Origin: Bacteroidales bacterium
GTDB lineage: Bacteria; Bacteroidota; Bacteroidia; Bacteroidales; UBA3824
NCBI GenBank assembly: GCA_017543645.1
Contig: JAFYFR010000101.1
Location: 1 to 58,500, forward strand
DNA: 58,500 nt
Direction of reading: 5' to 3'
The stretch's first letter is position 1; each line of letters starts with the position of its first letter. The notes beneath the pieces were generated by a model. It was not told where the DNA came from. It was given only the letters and a program-made list of their open reading frames with translations, and did no database searches. Position numbers and translations under genes: made by a program. Of this stretch, positions 43,024 through 51,426 are shown piece by piece.

Positions 43024-45144
43024 ATGGAATTTGTATTGTTTCTTGTAGCACTTGTTTTGATTATTGTGGTCTTGGTCATGACCTATTTCATGCTCAAAGA
43101 CCGCAATACAAAATTTTCAAAATCTTTGCGCGAGTTTGGCATCCATCCTTGGAACAATCCTTGGTACAATAAGGCTAAAACTTTGGAAACCAAACAGAAG
43201 GAACGTATTATCGCGGTTTTGAAATGCGCTAAGGAATATGCTGTAAGCGTAGATCTCAAAGAGGCTATCGAAATTGCCAAAAGTCAGAAAATCAACAATA
43301 TCGAGCTTTTTATTTATAGTTATTATATAATTAACCAGGTAGATCCGTCGTTTACGGTTGAGATGCTGCGCCGTGTAGCTGAAATTTTGCAACAGAATGT
43401 TGATGACGCTAAAAACGCGCAGGCATCCAACGCCGAGTTTGTACCTACAAAGCTTACCGACGAGGAGGAGGCTGTAGAACAGCACGACTCAGCATATTCG
43501 TTTGCCAAAGCAGAGCCAGAGACAAAGCCTGCAGCCAAAAGCATCGTCAAAAACAAGCAGAATGTGGAGACTTTCGCCCGCAGCTGGGCTGATCAGTACA
43601 ATGCAAATCTTAGAATCAGCTACGAGACAGCCCTGCGATATATCAACGACAAGAAGGATTTCAGCCAGCTTGTTAGCCTCGACATTATGGCAAAGAACGA
43701 AGGTCTTGATATTGAGGAACGTCCGTTAATCAACGAGATTGACGAGGATGGACTTAAACTTATTATCTATGCCATGATTCGTGCCAACAGCGCGGGTATT
43801 TTTCTCGACGACGAAAGCAGTTACCGTGTCAACAAGGTGCAGAATATCAACGAGTACAAGGATGCCTTCAAGATTACCACCACATTGCTCAAGAACCTTT
43901 ACAAAAACTATCACCGCGATGTTACGCGGTTTACCAACGCAATGATTAGGGCACACAATGCTCAGTTGTATTTGAATTTTTCTGAATCAGATCTTTATGC
44001 GCTCACCGATGACGATTTCGACAATCTTATTTCAAACCTTATCAAGGCCAAGAACAACGGTATTACCATTGACCCAAAAGATTTGATACTCCACAATGTT
44101 TCGGGCGAGCAGATGAACAACTTGGTAGCAGCTATCATTAAGGCTAAGGCGTATGGTTTGGATTTGTATTTCAAAGAACTAATGCGTTATCATGTTACCA
44201 CCGGCTCTGACGTGATGAAATTTGTAAAATCGCTTTATTATATCAAGGTTACCGGGCTTGATGCCGATATTAGCAAAGACGACCTTATCGACTATTCTAA
44301 ACCAAACGCCGACATTTACGACTGTGTAAAAGCCATGAAGATTGCCAAAGACTACGAAGCAGAAGCCCCCGAGGGCAAGTATGGAATAAATACCCGTATG
44401 GTAAGGAAGCATTTTCTGGAGTTCGGCGTGGTGCTCGAGACTATCAAGTGTATCCAGAAGGCGCAGAAGGCCGGTTTGAAACTTGATATGCTGCTTGCCG
44501 GCAAAATTCTTAGGTCGGGTCAGTATACCTTGGCTGAGGCCATCGCATGGGCTTTGAATCCGCAGGTTATTGATGTAAAAAACTGTTTGACTGTGGTTTG
44601 CAAGTCGGGTGTGCAGATTACTCCCAAAATCAATGTTACAGTCCGGGGCAAGATGGAACTCATTTTCGACGGTTACGGACTCAGCATATTGTGCAAGCGT
44701 ATTAACGAGGCTGTTGTTACCAAATTTGAATCTTACGACACTCACGAGGATATTCTAATCAACCTTTCGCCGATTTCGCACGAGGTGCTGAAGATGATTA
44801 ACGAGGAGGAGTCGAAACGCGAAATTAAGACCGGTTACGAACGTGCCACCGAAACGCAGCTCAATACATACTGCGCCTACCAGCTCCTCGACGTGAATAT
44901 CTACGATTTGGAGATTGGCAAGAATATCAAGTCGGAGCTTGAGCTCCGCGAAACCGAAATTAAGAGCCGCAAGCAGATTATACGTGCCGAGGCTGATAGA
45001 GCCAAAGCCGAAGCCGACCTCCGTATAGCGATGGTTCAGCAATACAAAGACGGTACAAAACCCAATTTCAACGAGTTGCACAAGGCAAACCTCCTTAGCG
45101 AGAAATCCAAGTCAATCGAAACCGGATACGAAAATATTGAATAG
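43024..45144 (+). CDS. FloA-like flotillin with a greatly extended helical-repeat region
   Basis: 706 residues. One N-terminal membrane helix (FVLFLVALVLIIVVLVMTYF). Residues about 185-545 form around nine repeats of some 32-40 residues, each with an AK/RA-x-N/Y-x-x-L/I-x-[LI] turn (for example NLIKAKNNGITIDPKDL, AIIKAKAYGLDLYFKEL, CIQKAQKAGLKLDMLL). The end matches the FloA core: VIDVKNCLTVVCKSGVQIT, KINVTVRGKMELI, YQLLDVNIYDLEIGKNI, and a charged helix (RAEADRAKAEADLRIAM). Ordinary FloA is about 330 residues. The C-terminal core is more diverged than in the next gene. An Ala/Glu-rich linker lies near 135-180. Confidence 0.78.
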   Translation: MEFVLFLVALVLIIVVLVMTYFMLKDRNTKFSKSLREFGIHPWNNPWYNKAKTLETKQKERIIAVLKCAKEYAVSVDLKEAIEIAKSQKINNIELFIYSYYIINQVDPSFTVEMLRRVAEILQQNVDDAKNAQASNAEFVPTKLTDEEEAVEQHDSAYSFAKAEPETKPAAKSIVKNKQNVETFARSWADQYNANLRISYETALRYINDKKDFSQLVSLDIMAKNEGLDIEERPLINEIDEDGLKLIIYAMIRANSAGIFLDDESSYRVNKVQNINEYKDAFKITTTLLKNLYKNYHRDVTRFTNAMIRAHNAQLYLNFSESDLYALTDDDFDNLISNLIKAKNNGITIDPKDLILHNVSGEQMNNLVAAIIKAKAYGLDLYFKELMRYHVTTGSDVMKFVKSLYYIKVTGLDADISKDDLIDYSKPNADIYDCVKAMKIAKDYEAEAPEGKYGINTRMVRKHFLEFGVVLETIKCIQKAQKAGLKLDMLLAGKILRSGQYTLAEAIAWALNPQVIDVKNCLTVVCKSGVQITPKINVTVRGKMELIFDGYGLSILCKRINEAVVTKFESYDTHEDILINLSPISHEVLKMINEEESKREIKTGYERATETQLNTYCAYQLLDVNIYDLEIGKNIKSELELRETEIKSRKQIIRAEADRAKAEADLRIAMVQQYKDGTKPNFNELHKANLLSEKSKSIETGYENIE

Positions 45145-45245
45145 TTTTTATACTATTTGATAAAAAAAATAGAATAAATTACTTTTAGTATAGCAAATTT
45201 ATATATTTTTGTAACGAAAATATTTTTTACTACTCAAAACAACGC

Positions 45246-46673
45246 ATGATGACAAAGTTTTTTTATACCATAGGTCTGATATTAGTGCTGCTGTTTGTTC
45301 AGTCGTGCACCGCCAACGATGACGAAGATCTTTACCAGAACATAGATACGTCGGAACTGGTATCCGACACTGTTACCGACAATACCACAGTTACTAACCA
45401 AGGTAGCGTGTGGGACACCGTTCTTGTGATTCTCATCGCGCTTGTGATTGCCGCCTCGGTGGTGTACTTCTTCATTGCGTTGGTGCCTCTCAAATTGTGG
45501 TTTCAGGCCAGGCTTTCCAAAGTGCGGGTTTCTTGGTTCTTGCTTATCAAGATGAAGTGGCAGAATATTCCGCAGTCAAAAATTCTTTACCTACTTGTAA
45601 AGGCGCAGAACGCCCACCTCAGCCTCGACCCCAAGCAGCTTTGCGACCACTATCTTGCTGGTGTGGACATCACCGTGGTGGTTGACACGCTTATCCGCGC
45701 GGGCAACGCCAAGCTTAAAATCTCGGTAGAGGAAATGGCTCAGCAGTATCTTGCCAAGGTAGACGTTACTGCTATCATTCACGCGCTAATAATGGCCAAG
45801 AATGCCAAAATCAATGTGGACGTTACCGAGCTTGCCGCTTATTATCTTGCTGGTGTCAACGTTATCGACCTTATCAAGGCTAAGATTGTGGCCGACAACT
45901 CAGGGTTCAGCATCTCGCTCAACGACCTCAAGGAGCATTATCTCGCAGGCGGCAACCTCGAAAAAACCATCGAGGCATACATCTCTGCCAAAAAAGCCGA
46001 CCTTCCAGATTTTGAGTTCAAGGATATTGCCGCTATCGACCTTTCAAATATCGATGTTGTGGAGGCTGTTAAATCCGCTATCACGCCCCGTGTGGTAGAA
46101 ACCGACGGCGTGCGCGGTATTGCCCGCGACGGTGTGGAAATTACTATGAAAGTGAAAGTTACAATACGTTCGCATATCAAAAACATTATCGGCGGCGTAA
46201 GCGAGGAAACTGTGCTTGCACGTGTCAACGAGGGGCTTGCCACTCAAATTGGTTTGGCTAAAAACCACAACGAGATTCTGCAGAACCCTTACCTTGTTGC
46301 CGACCGTGTGGAAAACGCCAACCTCAGCAAGAGTTCGGCATACGAGATTCTCTCTGTCGACGTGTCGGATTTGAAAGTGGGCAGCGACGTGGGCGCAAGC
46401 CTCAAGTCGGTTCGTGCTAAGGCTATGGCTGAGGAGGCTCGCGCAGAGCTTATCCTTGCCGAAGAAAAAGTGCAGAAAGCTATGGCGTCGGCATTTCTCG
46501 ACGGCAACCTTTCGATCAAGGATTACACCGACATCAAGAACAAACAGGCGGATACCATTATGCGCCAGAGCTTTGCCAAATACGACGGGGTGGGCGAACA
46601 GCTCAAGAAAGAGGACATTATCGGCGACAGTCCGTTGCAAGACTCCGAATCTTCCGACAATTCCGCCGAGTAG
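45246..46673 (+). CDS. floA: Flotillin-like protein FloA with an expanded repeat region
   Basis: 475 residues. An N-terminal signal-like segment with a lipobox-like VQSC is followed by an acidic stretch and a membrane segment (TVLVILIALVIAASVVYFFIAL). Then five ~32-residue repeats (about 115-285) built like HYLAGVDITVVVDTLIRAGNAKLKI; ordinary FloA has about two such units. The SPFH-like core is clear: VEITMKVKVTIRSHIKNIIGG, EETVLARVNEGLATQIG, YEILSVDVSDLKVGSDVGA and an Ala/Glu-rich helix. FloA proteins organise functional membrane microdomains. It is 101 bp after the longer paralogue. If the Cys is lipidated, this would be unusual for the family. Confidence 0.85.
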   Translation: MMTKFFYTIGLILVLLFVQSCTANDDEDLYQNIDTSELVSDTVTDNTTVTNQGSVWDTVLVILIALVIAASVVYFFIALVPLKLWFQARLSKVRVSWFLLIKMKWQNIPQSKILYLLVKAQNAHLSLDPKQLCDHYLAGVDITVVVDTLIRAGNAKLKISVEEMAQQYLAKVDVTAIIHALIMAKNAKINVDVTELAAYYLAGVNVIDLIKAKIVADNSGFSISLNDLKEHYLAGGNLEKTIEAYISAKKADLPDFEFKDIAAIDLSNIDVVEAVKSAITPRVVETDGVRGIARDGVEITMKVKVTIRSHIKNIIGGVSEETVLARVNEGLATQIGLAKNHNEILQNPYLVADRVENANLSKSSAYEILSVDVSDLKVGSDVGASLKSVRAKAMAEEARAELILAEEKVQKAMASAFLDGNLSIKDYTDIKNKQADTIMRQSFAKYDGVGEQLKKEDIIGDSPLQDSESSDNSAE

Positions 46674-46699
46674 GAAATCCTACTAAATTTCATGATTAC

Positions 46700-46736
46700 A
46701 AAAAAACCAGATGCTCGTATCGCTACGAGCATCTGG
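46700..46736 (-). terminator. Terminator of the tRNA-Val array
   Basis: A perfect 13-bp stem (CCAGATGCTCGTA / TACGAGCATCTGG) with a 4-nt loop, followed on the minus strand by seven T (the A-run at 46700-46706). It lies 36 bp after the last tRNA-Val and may also slow plus-strand readthrough from floA. Confidence 0.88.
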
Positions 46737-46771
46737 CCAACAACTTTAAATTTTAAGAATTTGAGAAAAAG

Positions 46772-46846
46772 TGGGAGTAACAGGATTCGAACCTATGACC
46801 CTCTGCTTGTAAGGCAGATGCTCTGAACCAGCTGAGCTATACTCCC
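46772..46846 (-). tRNA. tRNA-Val (TAC anticodon), copy 3 in transcription order
   Basis: 75 nt. Minus strand: acceptor GGGAGTA / TACTCCC, D arm GCTC...GAGC, anticodon loop CTTACAA (TAC), T loop TTCGAAT, discriminator A. CCA not encoded. Identical in sequence to the next two. Confidence 0.95.
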
Positions 46847-46894
46847 GTCAATTCATAATTAACACAACTAATTTCATAATTTTAAACAACCTTG

Positions 46895-46969
46895 TGGGAG
46901 TAACAGGATTCGAACCTATGACCCTCTGCTTGTAAGGCAGATGCTCTGAACCAGCTGAGCTATACTCCC
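46895..46969 (-). tRNA. tRNA-Val (TAC anticodon), copy 2 in transcription order
   Basis: Same 75-nt sequence as the neighbouring copies, separated from them by unrelated A/T-rich spacers of about 48 bases, so it would be released from one precursor by processing. Confidence 0.95.
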
Positions 46970-47016
46970 GTTTGTGAACGGATTTTTAATTGTCTCCTTT
47001 CTATTGTCAATTAACG

Positions 47017-47091
47017 TGGGAGTAACAGGATTCGAACCTATGACCCTCTGCTTGTAAGGCAGATGCTCTGAACCAGCTGAGCTATACTCCC
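47017..47091 (-). tRNA. tRNA-Val (TAC anticodon), copy 1 in transcription order
   Basis: Same 75-nt sequence as copies 2 and 3. It is first after the promoter at 47123-47153. Confidence 0.95.
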
Positions 47092-47122
47092 GTTTTAAAG
47101 ATCGTTCTTTGTTTTTGCGATG

Positions 47123-47153
47123 CAAATTTAGAGGTTTTTTTTGTATCTGCAAA
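47123..47153 (-). promoter_or_regulatory. Promoter of the tRNA-Val array
   Basis: On the minus strand TTTG (47153-47150), a 19-bp spacer, TAAATTTG (47130-47123), about 31 bp before the first tRNA. Confidence 0.7.
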
Positions 47154-47237
47154 TTCTTACGCTGTTTTTTTATATTTTTTTTTGCTTTTTTTTCAAATCG
47201 CTGAATAATTGAGTATTATATGTGTATATGTTATTCC

Positions 47238-47531
47238 TTAGTCGTAATATTTCATCGACACTATTAATGTATAGCCATTATTGTAAGGTTTTGAGAACAG
47301 GACTTTTTCTGCGCGTTCGTCGGTGATGGTGATTCCTGATATTGCCATGTCGGCTTTGCCTTCAGCTATTAATGGAATAATGTATTGGAATTTTGTGTCA
47401 ATAAACTCGAGGCGGATAATCTCCTTCTATCAATACTGTTATTGGCTCGCCTTCGGTGTATTTGGCTTTGGGCACGGGTAGCGACGTAGGAGTCGGTGCC
47501 GAGAACCATTTGTGCCGTATAGTGTCGGGCA
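47238..47531 (-). pseudogene. Substrate-binding protein (SBP_bac_3-like) pseudogene with internal deletion
   Basis: Minus strand. One frame from ATG 47531 reads MPDTIRHKWFSAPTP ... YTEGEPITVLIEGDYPP and then stops. A second frame picks up at about 47415 with RLEFIDTKFQYIIPLIAEGK, continues ADMAISGITITDERAEKVLFS and ends at 47238. The two parts are the start and middle of an amino-acid-type periplasmic binding domain; the ~30 residues that normally lie between them and the C-terminal half are missing. It is a broken fragment. Confidence 0.75.
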
Positions 47532-47628
47532 TACCGTTGTTTTCAATTCAAAACTATAAAATTTATTAACCTAACCAAAATTTTTTTCTATATTTGCAAA
47601 GTTAATTGATATAAATTTCTTCTGTATT

Positions 47629-47733
47629 ATGAAAAAATATTTACTTACATCCCAATAGCTGCCATCACGCTATTTTCTTGCGGAGGTGGCACAATTTTGT
47701 TGATTGGAATTTGCGTAACAAAGATTATATGAT
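47629..47733 (+). pseudogene. Frameshifted lipoprotein remnant
   Basis: ATG 47629 opens MKKYLLT and stops quickly. Shifting frame gives IPIAAITLFSCGGGT, the second half of a good lipoprotein signal peptide with lipobox FSC and Gly-rich start, then a stop at 47731-47733. A TATATTTG box at 47589-47596 upstream looks like its old promoter. The rest of the gene is gone and the methyltransferase begins about 25 bp on. Confidence 0.55.
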
Positions 47734-47756
47734 TTGGACTTGGAAGAGTTATAGAA

Positions 47757-49154
47757 ATGCGTTTGATGATAACAGAGGATAATAAAAAGCAGTCAGGACA
47801 GGTGTTTACTCCGCTGTATTTGGTAACGCAAATACTTGATACAGCGGGGTATAATGGCGATTTTGTGGTAAATAGGCACGTTATCGACAATAGTTGCGGC
47901 GACGGGGCTTTCCTATGCGAAATTGTTCGCCGTTATATTTCCGCTTATGATGGAAATGATTTGAAACACCATCTTGAAACGTTTGTACATGGTATTGAGC
48001 TTGATGCCGGAGCGTATCAGAACTGTTGCCGTAATCTTGACGAGGTGGCTGCTCAAAGCGGTTTGAAAAACGTAAAATGGGATGTGCTAAACGCAGACAC
48101 TCTTACTGTTGATGCGTTTAACGGCAAAATGGACTTTGTGATAGGCAATCCGCCCTATGTGCGTGTCCACAATCTTGAAAACTATGATGCTGTAAAAAAA
48201 TATAAGTTTGCCGAGGGCGGAATGACCGATCTATATTTGGTGTTTTTTGAAATTGGTTTCAATATGCTCAAAAACGGCGGGAAACTCTGTTACATAACAC
48301 CTTCGTCGTGGATCAACAGTGTGGCGGGCGGTGTTTTGCGCAAGTATATAAGGCAGCACAGAAACCTTGTCAGGCTTATCGATTTGGGTCATTTTCAGGC
48401 GTTTGACGCAACCACTTACACAATGATTTCGCTCTTTGAAAAATCAGTTGTTCATGAAACTTTTATTTATCAAATATATGGTGAAAATATATCAGAGGAG
48501 CTTCATATCGAGGATTCTATTATAGGCAACAAGATGTATCTCGCTGATAAAAATACATTGTGTGTGTTAAAATACATATTTACAGCTAATTATCCTAAGG
48601 TGGCACAGGTGAAAAACGGTTTTGCCACTCTTGCCGACCCGGTGTTTATTGGTTTTGAATTTCCATTTGAAGATTATGTGATTCCCACCATCAAAGCTTC
48701 GACAGGCAGATGGAGCAAGGCGTTTTACCCTTACGACATAAACGGAAAGCCTCTGTCGAAAAATATTATTTTTTCTAACAGCAAAATCGCATCTTATCTC
48801 GAATTGCACAAGAAACAACTTTTGAAAGGAAAATCAGAATATGAAAATACCGATTGGTATCTTTACGGGCGCACTCAGGCTTTGAAAGATGTCTGGACGC
48901 AGAAATATGCAATCAACACTATTATAAAAGACGTTAAAAGCATAAAGCTCAATTCTGTGCCGCCGGGCTGCGGTGTTTACAGCGGTTTGTATATAATAAC
49001 GCAGGTGGGCATGAATGCTTTGACAAAAATTATTTGCAGTAATGATTTTATTAATTATATTTATGTCTTGAAAAAATACAAAAGCGGAGGTTATTACACA
49101 TTCAATTCCAAGGAGTTGGAAATGTATTTGAATTATAAATTATCACAATTATGA
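47757..49154 (+). CDS. N6-adenine DNA methyltransferase (type II R-M, Eco57I-like class)
   Basis: 465 residues. Methylates adenine at the N6 position using S-adenosylmethionine. The SAM-binding motif I is VIDNSCGDGAFL (about 43-54) and the catalytic motif IV is GNPPYVRVHN (about 130-140), preceded by an early KKQSGQVFTP motif (motif X). The C-terminal half is a target-recognition region with GYYTFNSKELEMYLN at the end. Such enzymes usually sit beside a restriction gene, but here only a scrap follows, coupled by an ATGA overlap. It is probably an orphan enzyme. Confidence 0.9.
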   Translation: MRLMITEDNKKQSGQVFTPLYLVTQILDTAGYNGDFVVNRHVIDNSCGDGAFLCEIVRRYISAYDGNDLKHHLETFVHGIELDAGAYQNCCRNLDEVAAQSGLKNVKWDVLNADTLTVDAFNGKMDFVIGNPPYVRVHNLENYDAVKKYKFAEGGMTDLYLVFFEIGFNMLKNGGKLCYITPSSWINSVAGGVLRKYIRQHRNLVRLIDLGHFQAFDATTYTMISLFEKSVVHETFIYQIYGENISEELHIEDSIIGNKMYLADKNTLCVLKYIFTANYPKVAQVKNGFATLADPVFIGFEFPFEDYVIPTIKASTGRWSKAFYPYDINGKPLSKNIIFSNSKIASYLELHKKQLLKGKSEYENTDWYLYGRTQALKDVWTQKYAINTIIKDVKSIKLNSVPPGCGVYSGLYIITQVGMNALTKIICSNDFINYIYVLKKYKSGGYYTFNSKELEMYLNYKLSQL

Positions 49155-49262
49155 AGAAAGCTGTATTTTCTTAAAGACAAAGACGATTGCATTTCAGAAG
49201 TTATAGCTGCGGTTGAAAAATCGACAAAAACAAATGTGCGGAAGCATTTTATTTATATTTGA
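49151..49262 (+). pseudogene. Remnant of a gene coupled to the methyltransferase (restriction endonuclease candidate)
   Basis: An ATG at 49151 overlaps the methyltransferase stop (ATGA), the usual start of a coupled second gene, but it stops after MKKAVFS. The next frame reads LKDKDDCISEVIAAVEKSTK and stops at 49262. A coupled start followed by a short shifted fragment is what an internal deletion of the partner would leave. That the partner was a nuclease is inferred from position alone. Confidence 0.5.
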
Positions 49263-49285
49263 AAAAAACTATTAAATCACATTTT

Positions 49286-50281
49286 ATGGCTGTATCGAAG
49301 AAAATATTTGACCTAACCCGCCTTGCGTTGCAAGACCGCGTGCTTACTTTCAAGGAGCGGCAGACTATAGTCAGGGTGGCGTTAGAGGAAGGCGTTTCTG
49401 AGCAGGAAATCAACGCCTTTTTGGACAATATGCTCAACCAGAGGCTCAAAACAATGGCTAAGGAGGAACTCTGCTCGTGTCCGGGTTGCGGTGCGCAGAT
49501 TCCGTTGATTTCCGAAGACTGCATGTATTGCGGCATCAAGTTAGAAAAAAGTTCCACAGTGCAGGCTGTGAATATCTCTGGCGAGGAGGCAGAAATTATC
49601 CGTTCCGAAAATCTCCGTACCGAAAAGACGGAAGAGAATATCAAAAACTGTCCTAAGTGCGGTGCGCCGTTTCCCTTTATGAGCAATGTCTGCCCGAGTT
49701 GCGGCTATGTCCATCACGCCCGCCTCGCATCGGATTTTAATGTTAAAAATCTGATTAGCAATATCGAAGAATCTACCAATAAGTTGCTAAATGCGCCAAA
49801 TCCGTCGTTTATTGATGTGGTGCGCGACCAGTTTGGCAAGATTTTCTTTGTGTTTATGATGATGGTGTATATTTCGATGCCGCTCTACGCAGGATTGATG
49901 GCAAAGATGTCGGGCGCGTTGACAGGCTTGTTTCTCGTGATACTTATTCTGCTTGCACCGGTTGCCATCGGAGCGTTGAAACTTATAGTGCCTTCGCTTA
50001 CCGCAAAATCAAATTCCGCCTATTTTGAGGCACTCTACACCTACAACAAGTACACCCGTTTTGTGGAGGTTTTCTATGGCGACAATCAGGAGGCGCGCAC
50101 CTATCTGGCTAAGCTCAGCGACGTTATCGACAAGGCTACTAAAAAACGCCGCCGCGAACGTATCAAGCTCGCAATCTTTTTGGTGCTGGCTATGCTGCTG
50201 CCGTTTATTCCAAATATGCTTATCCCGTCAAATGCTATTATCGGCGGTTTTATCGAAGACGGGTTTACAATTTTTAAATAG
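49286..50281 (+). CDS. Membrane protein with two zinc ribbons, unknown function
   Basis: 331 residues from ATG 49286 (MAVSKKIFDLTRLALQDR); an upstream TTG frame is unlikely. An N-terminal helical domain (about 1-65) looks like a short SHOCT- or EF-like module (LTFKERQTIVRVALEEG, VSEQEINAFLD). Two zinc ribbons follow: CPGC ... CMYC and CPKC ... CPSC. Then come two membrane helices near 195-240, a soluble part, and one more helix near 305-325. Likely anchored in the inner membrane with cytoplasmic ribbons. It is coupled to the next gene. Confidence 0.7.
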   Translation: MAVSKKIFDLTRLALQDRVLTFKERQTIVRVALEEGVSEQEINAFLDNMLNQRLKTMAKEELCSCPGCGAQIPLISEDCMYCGIKLEKSSTVQAVNISGEEAEIIRSENLRTEKTEENIKNCPKCGAPFPFMSNVCPSCGYVHHARLASDFNVKNLISNIEESTNKLLNAPNPSFIDVVRDQFGKIFFVFMMMVYISMPLYAGLMAKMSGALTGLFLVILILLAPVAIGALKLIVPSLTAKSNSAYFEALYTYNKYTRFVEVFYGDNQEARTYLAKLSDVIDKATKKRRRERIKLAIFLVLAMLLPFIPNMLIPSNAIIGGFIEDGFTIFK

Positions 50282-50283
50282 TG

Positions 50284-51348
50284 ATGATTATGGAAAACAA
50301 GAATAAAAACATGGAGACCAAACAGCTAAAGCTGACTAAAAACAACTGTCAGAACGCCATCCGCGATGTGGAGAATGCTGTTTTCAGTTACAAAAACTCG
50401 TTCCCCAACAGTGTGAGCGAATGTGTGCGCAATTCTGCCAAGTTTTATCTGTGGCTGATGGCGTTGGGAAGTATAGCGCTTTTGATTGTGCAACCTAATA
50501 TGACTTACGGTTTTATAACCTTTATGTGCGTGATAGGCGCAGTAGGAGTGGGGCAGGACTTGCCGTACAAACATGTTTACTTTTTTGACTATAGTAATGT
50601 GCTGTTAAAACTCAAAGAACTGAAACCTTACGCCGAATTTCCTGACATTAAGCGGTATATCGACTCGATTGAGCCTAACTTACAACGTGCTAAAAAGCGC
50701 AAAATTATGTTCAAAAAGCTTGGCACTGCCGTCAATATCTTGTCGCTCGTAGTTGTGGTGGGATATTTGGCGTATGTTTTGATTTACGAGAGTAAATATT
50801 TTCGTGGCAAGGTTGAGAATGTCCATCCGGGCGACGGCATCGGTGTGTTCGGCGAGTTGCCAAGTTACTTCAACATGAAACCCGACAAACCGTTTGTAAC
50901 TATCAAACCATTGGAAGGAAGCGGACTTACCGACAACTTAGACCTCTATGTGGAGAATCTAGGCGCGTCACGAAATTTCAGCGACTATCACATGTATCTC
51001 TGCTATGCGTTACCTAAATGTAGTTCACAGCACAAATACGTAATTACTGACAAGCAGGGAAACCCTTCGTCAATCGAATGTTTTGTTTGTGATTCACATG
51101 GCAAATATTCGGCTTATGTTGGTGTGGATGAGGCAAATGTAATCAACACGCTCAACTACGTCTACACTCACACCGACGAACTGAGGTATGCATTATGCGA
51201 TGGACGTTCTAACAATCAAGATAATGAGGTAACAGAGCAACCACAGGATTCGTATTCTGATAAAGAACGGCAAAGAGAATCAGGTTTTTCAAACGACAAG
51301 CGTGATGATTTAAATTCTAAAGCAGAGAGACATTCCAATAAGGATTAA
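50284..51348 (+). CDS. Membrane protein of unknown function, partner of the zinc-ribbon protein
   Basis: About 354 residues; possible starts are GTG 50281 (overlaps the upstream stop by one base), ATG 50284 and ATG 50290. A charged N-terminal helix is followed by two membrane helices near 55-90, a cytoplasmic helix, a third near 150-170, then a soluble domain (about 175-310) and a charged, low-complexity tail. No domain I know. The extracytoplasmic domain has four Cys. Confidence 0.65.
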   Translation: MIMENKNKNMETKQLKLTKNNCQNAIRDVENAVFSYKNSFPNSVSECVRNSAKFYLWLMALGSIALLIVQPNMTYGFITFMCVIGAVGVGQDLPYKHVYFFDYSNVLLKLKELKPYAEFPDIKRYIDSIEPNLQRAKKRKIMFKKLGTAVNILSLVVVVGYLAYVLIYESKYFRGKVENVHPGDGIGVFGELPSYFNMKPDKPFVTIKPLEGSGLTDNLDLYVENLGASRNFSDYHMYLCYALPKCSSQHKYVITDKQGNPSSIECFVCDSHGKYSAYVGVDEANVINTLNYVYTHTDELRYALCDGRSNNQDNEVTEQPQDSYSDKERQRESGFSNDKRDDLNSKAERHSNKD

Positions 51349-51350
51349 TC

Positions 51351-51420
51351 ATGCACTACCAAAAATAATCCAAAAGCTTACAGTACTTGCACTCAAAGAC
51401 AGGGTTCTTACGTCGTATGG
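51351..51420 (+). pseudogene. Truncated copy of the zinc-ribbon gene 5' end
   Basis: ATG 51351 opens MHYQK and stops. Shifted by one, 51362 onward reads KIIQKLTVLALKDRVLT, matching KKIFDLTRLALQDRVLT at the start of the gene at 49286. The match ends near 51415, where the convergent uvrA 3' end begins. It is a leftover of a tandem duplication. Confidence 0.6.
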
Positions 51421-51426
51421 TATCAG

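Noticed and set aside
49286..51348. A defence system formed by the zinc-ribbon and membrane genes with the methyltransferase
   Set aside because: They are next to each other, but a partner scar separates them and nothing in either protein suggests restriction or sensing.
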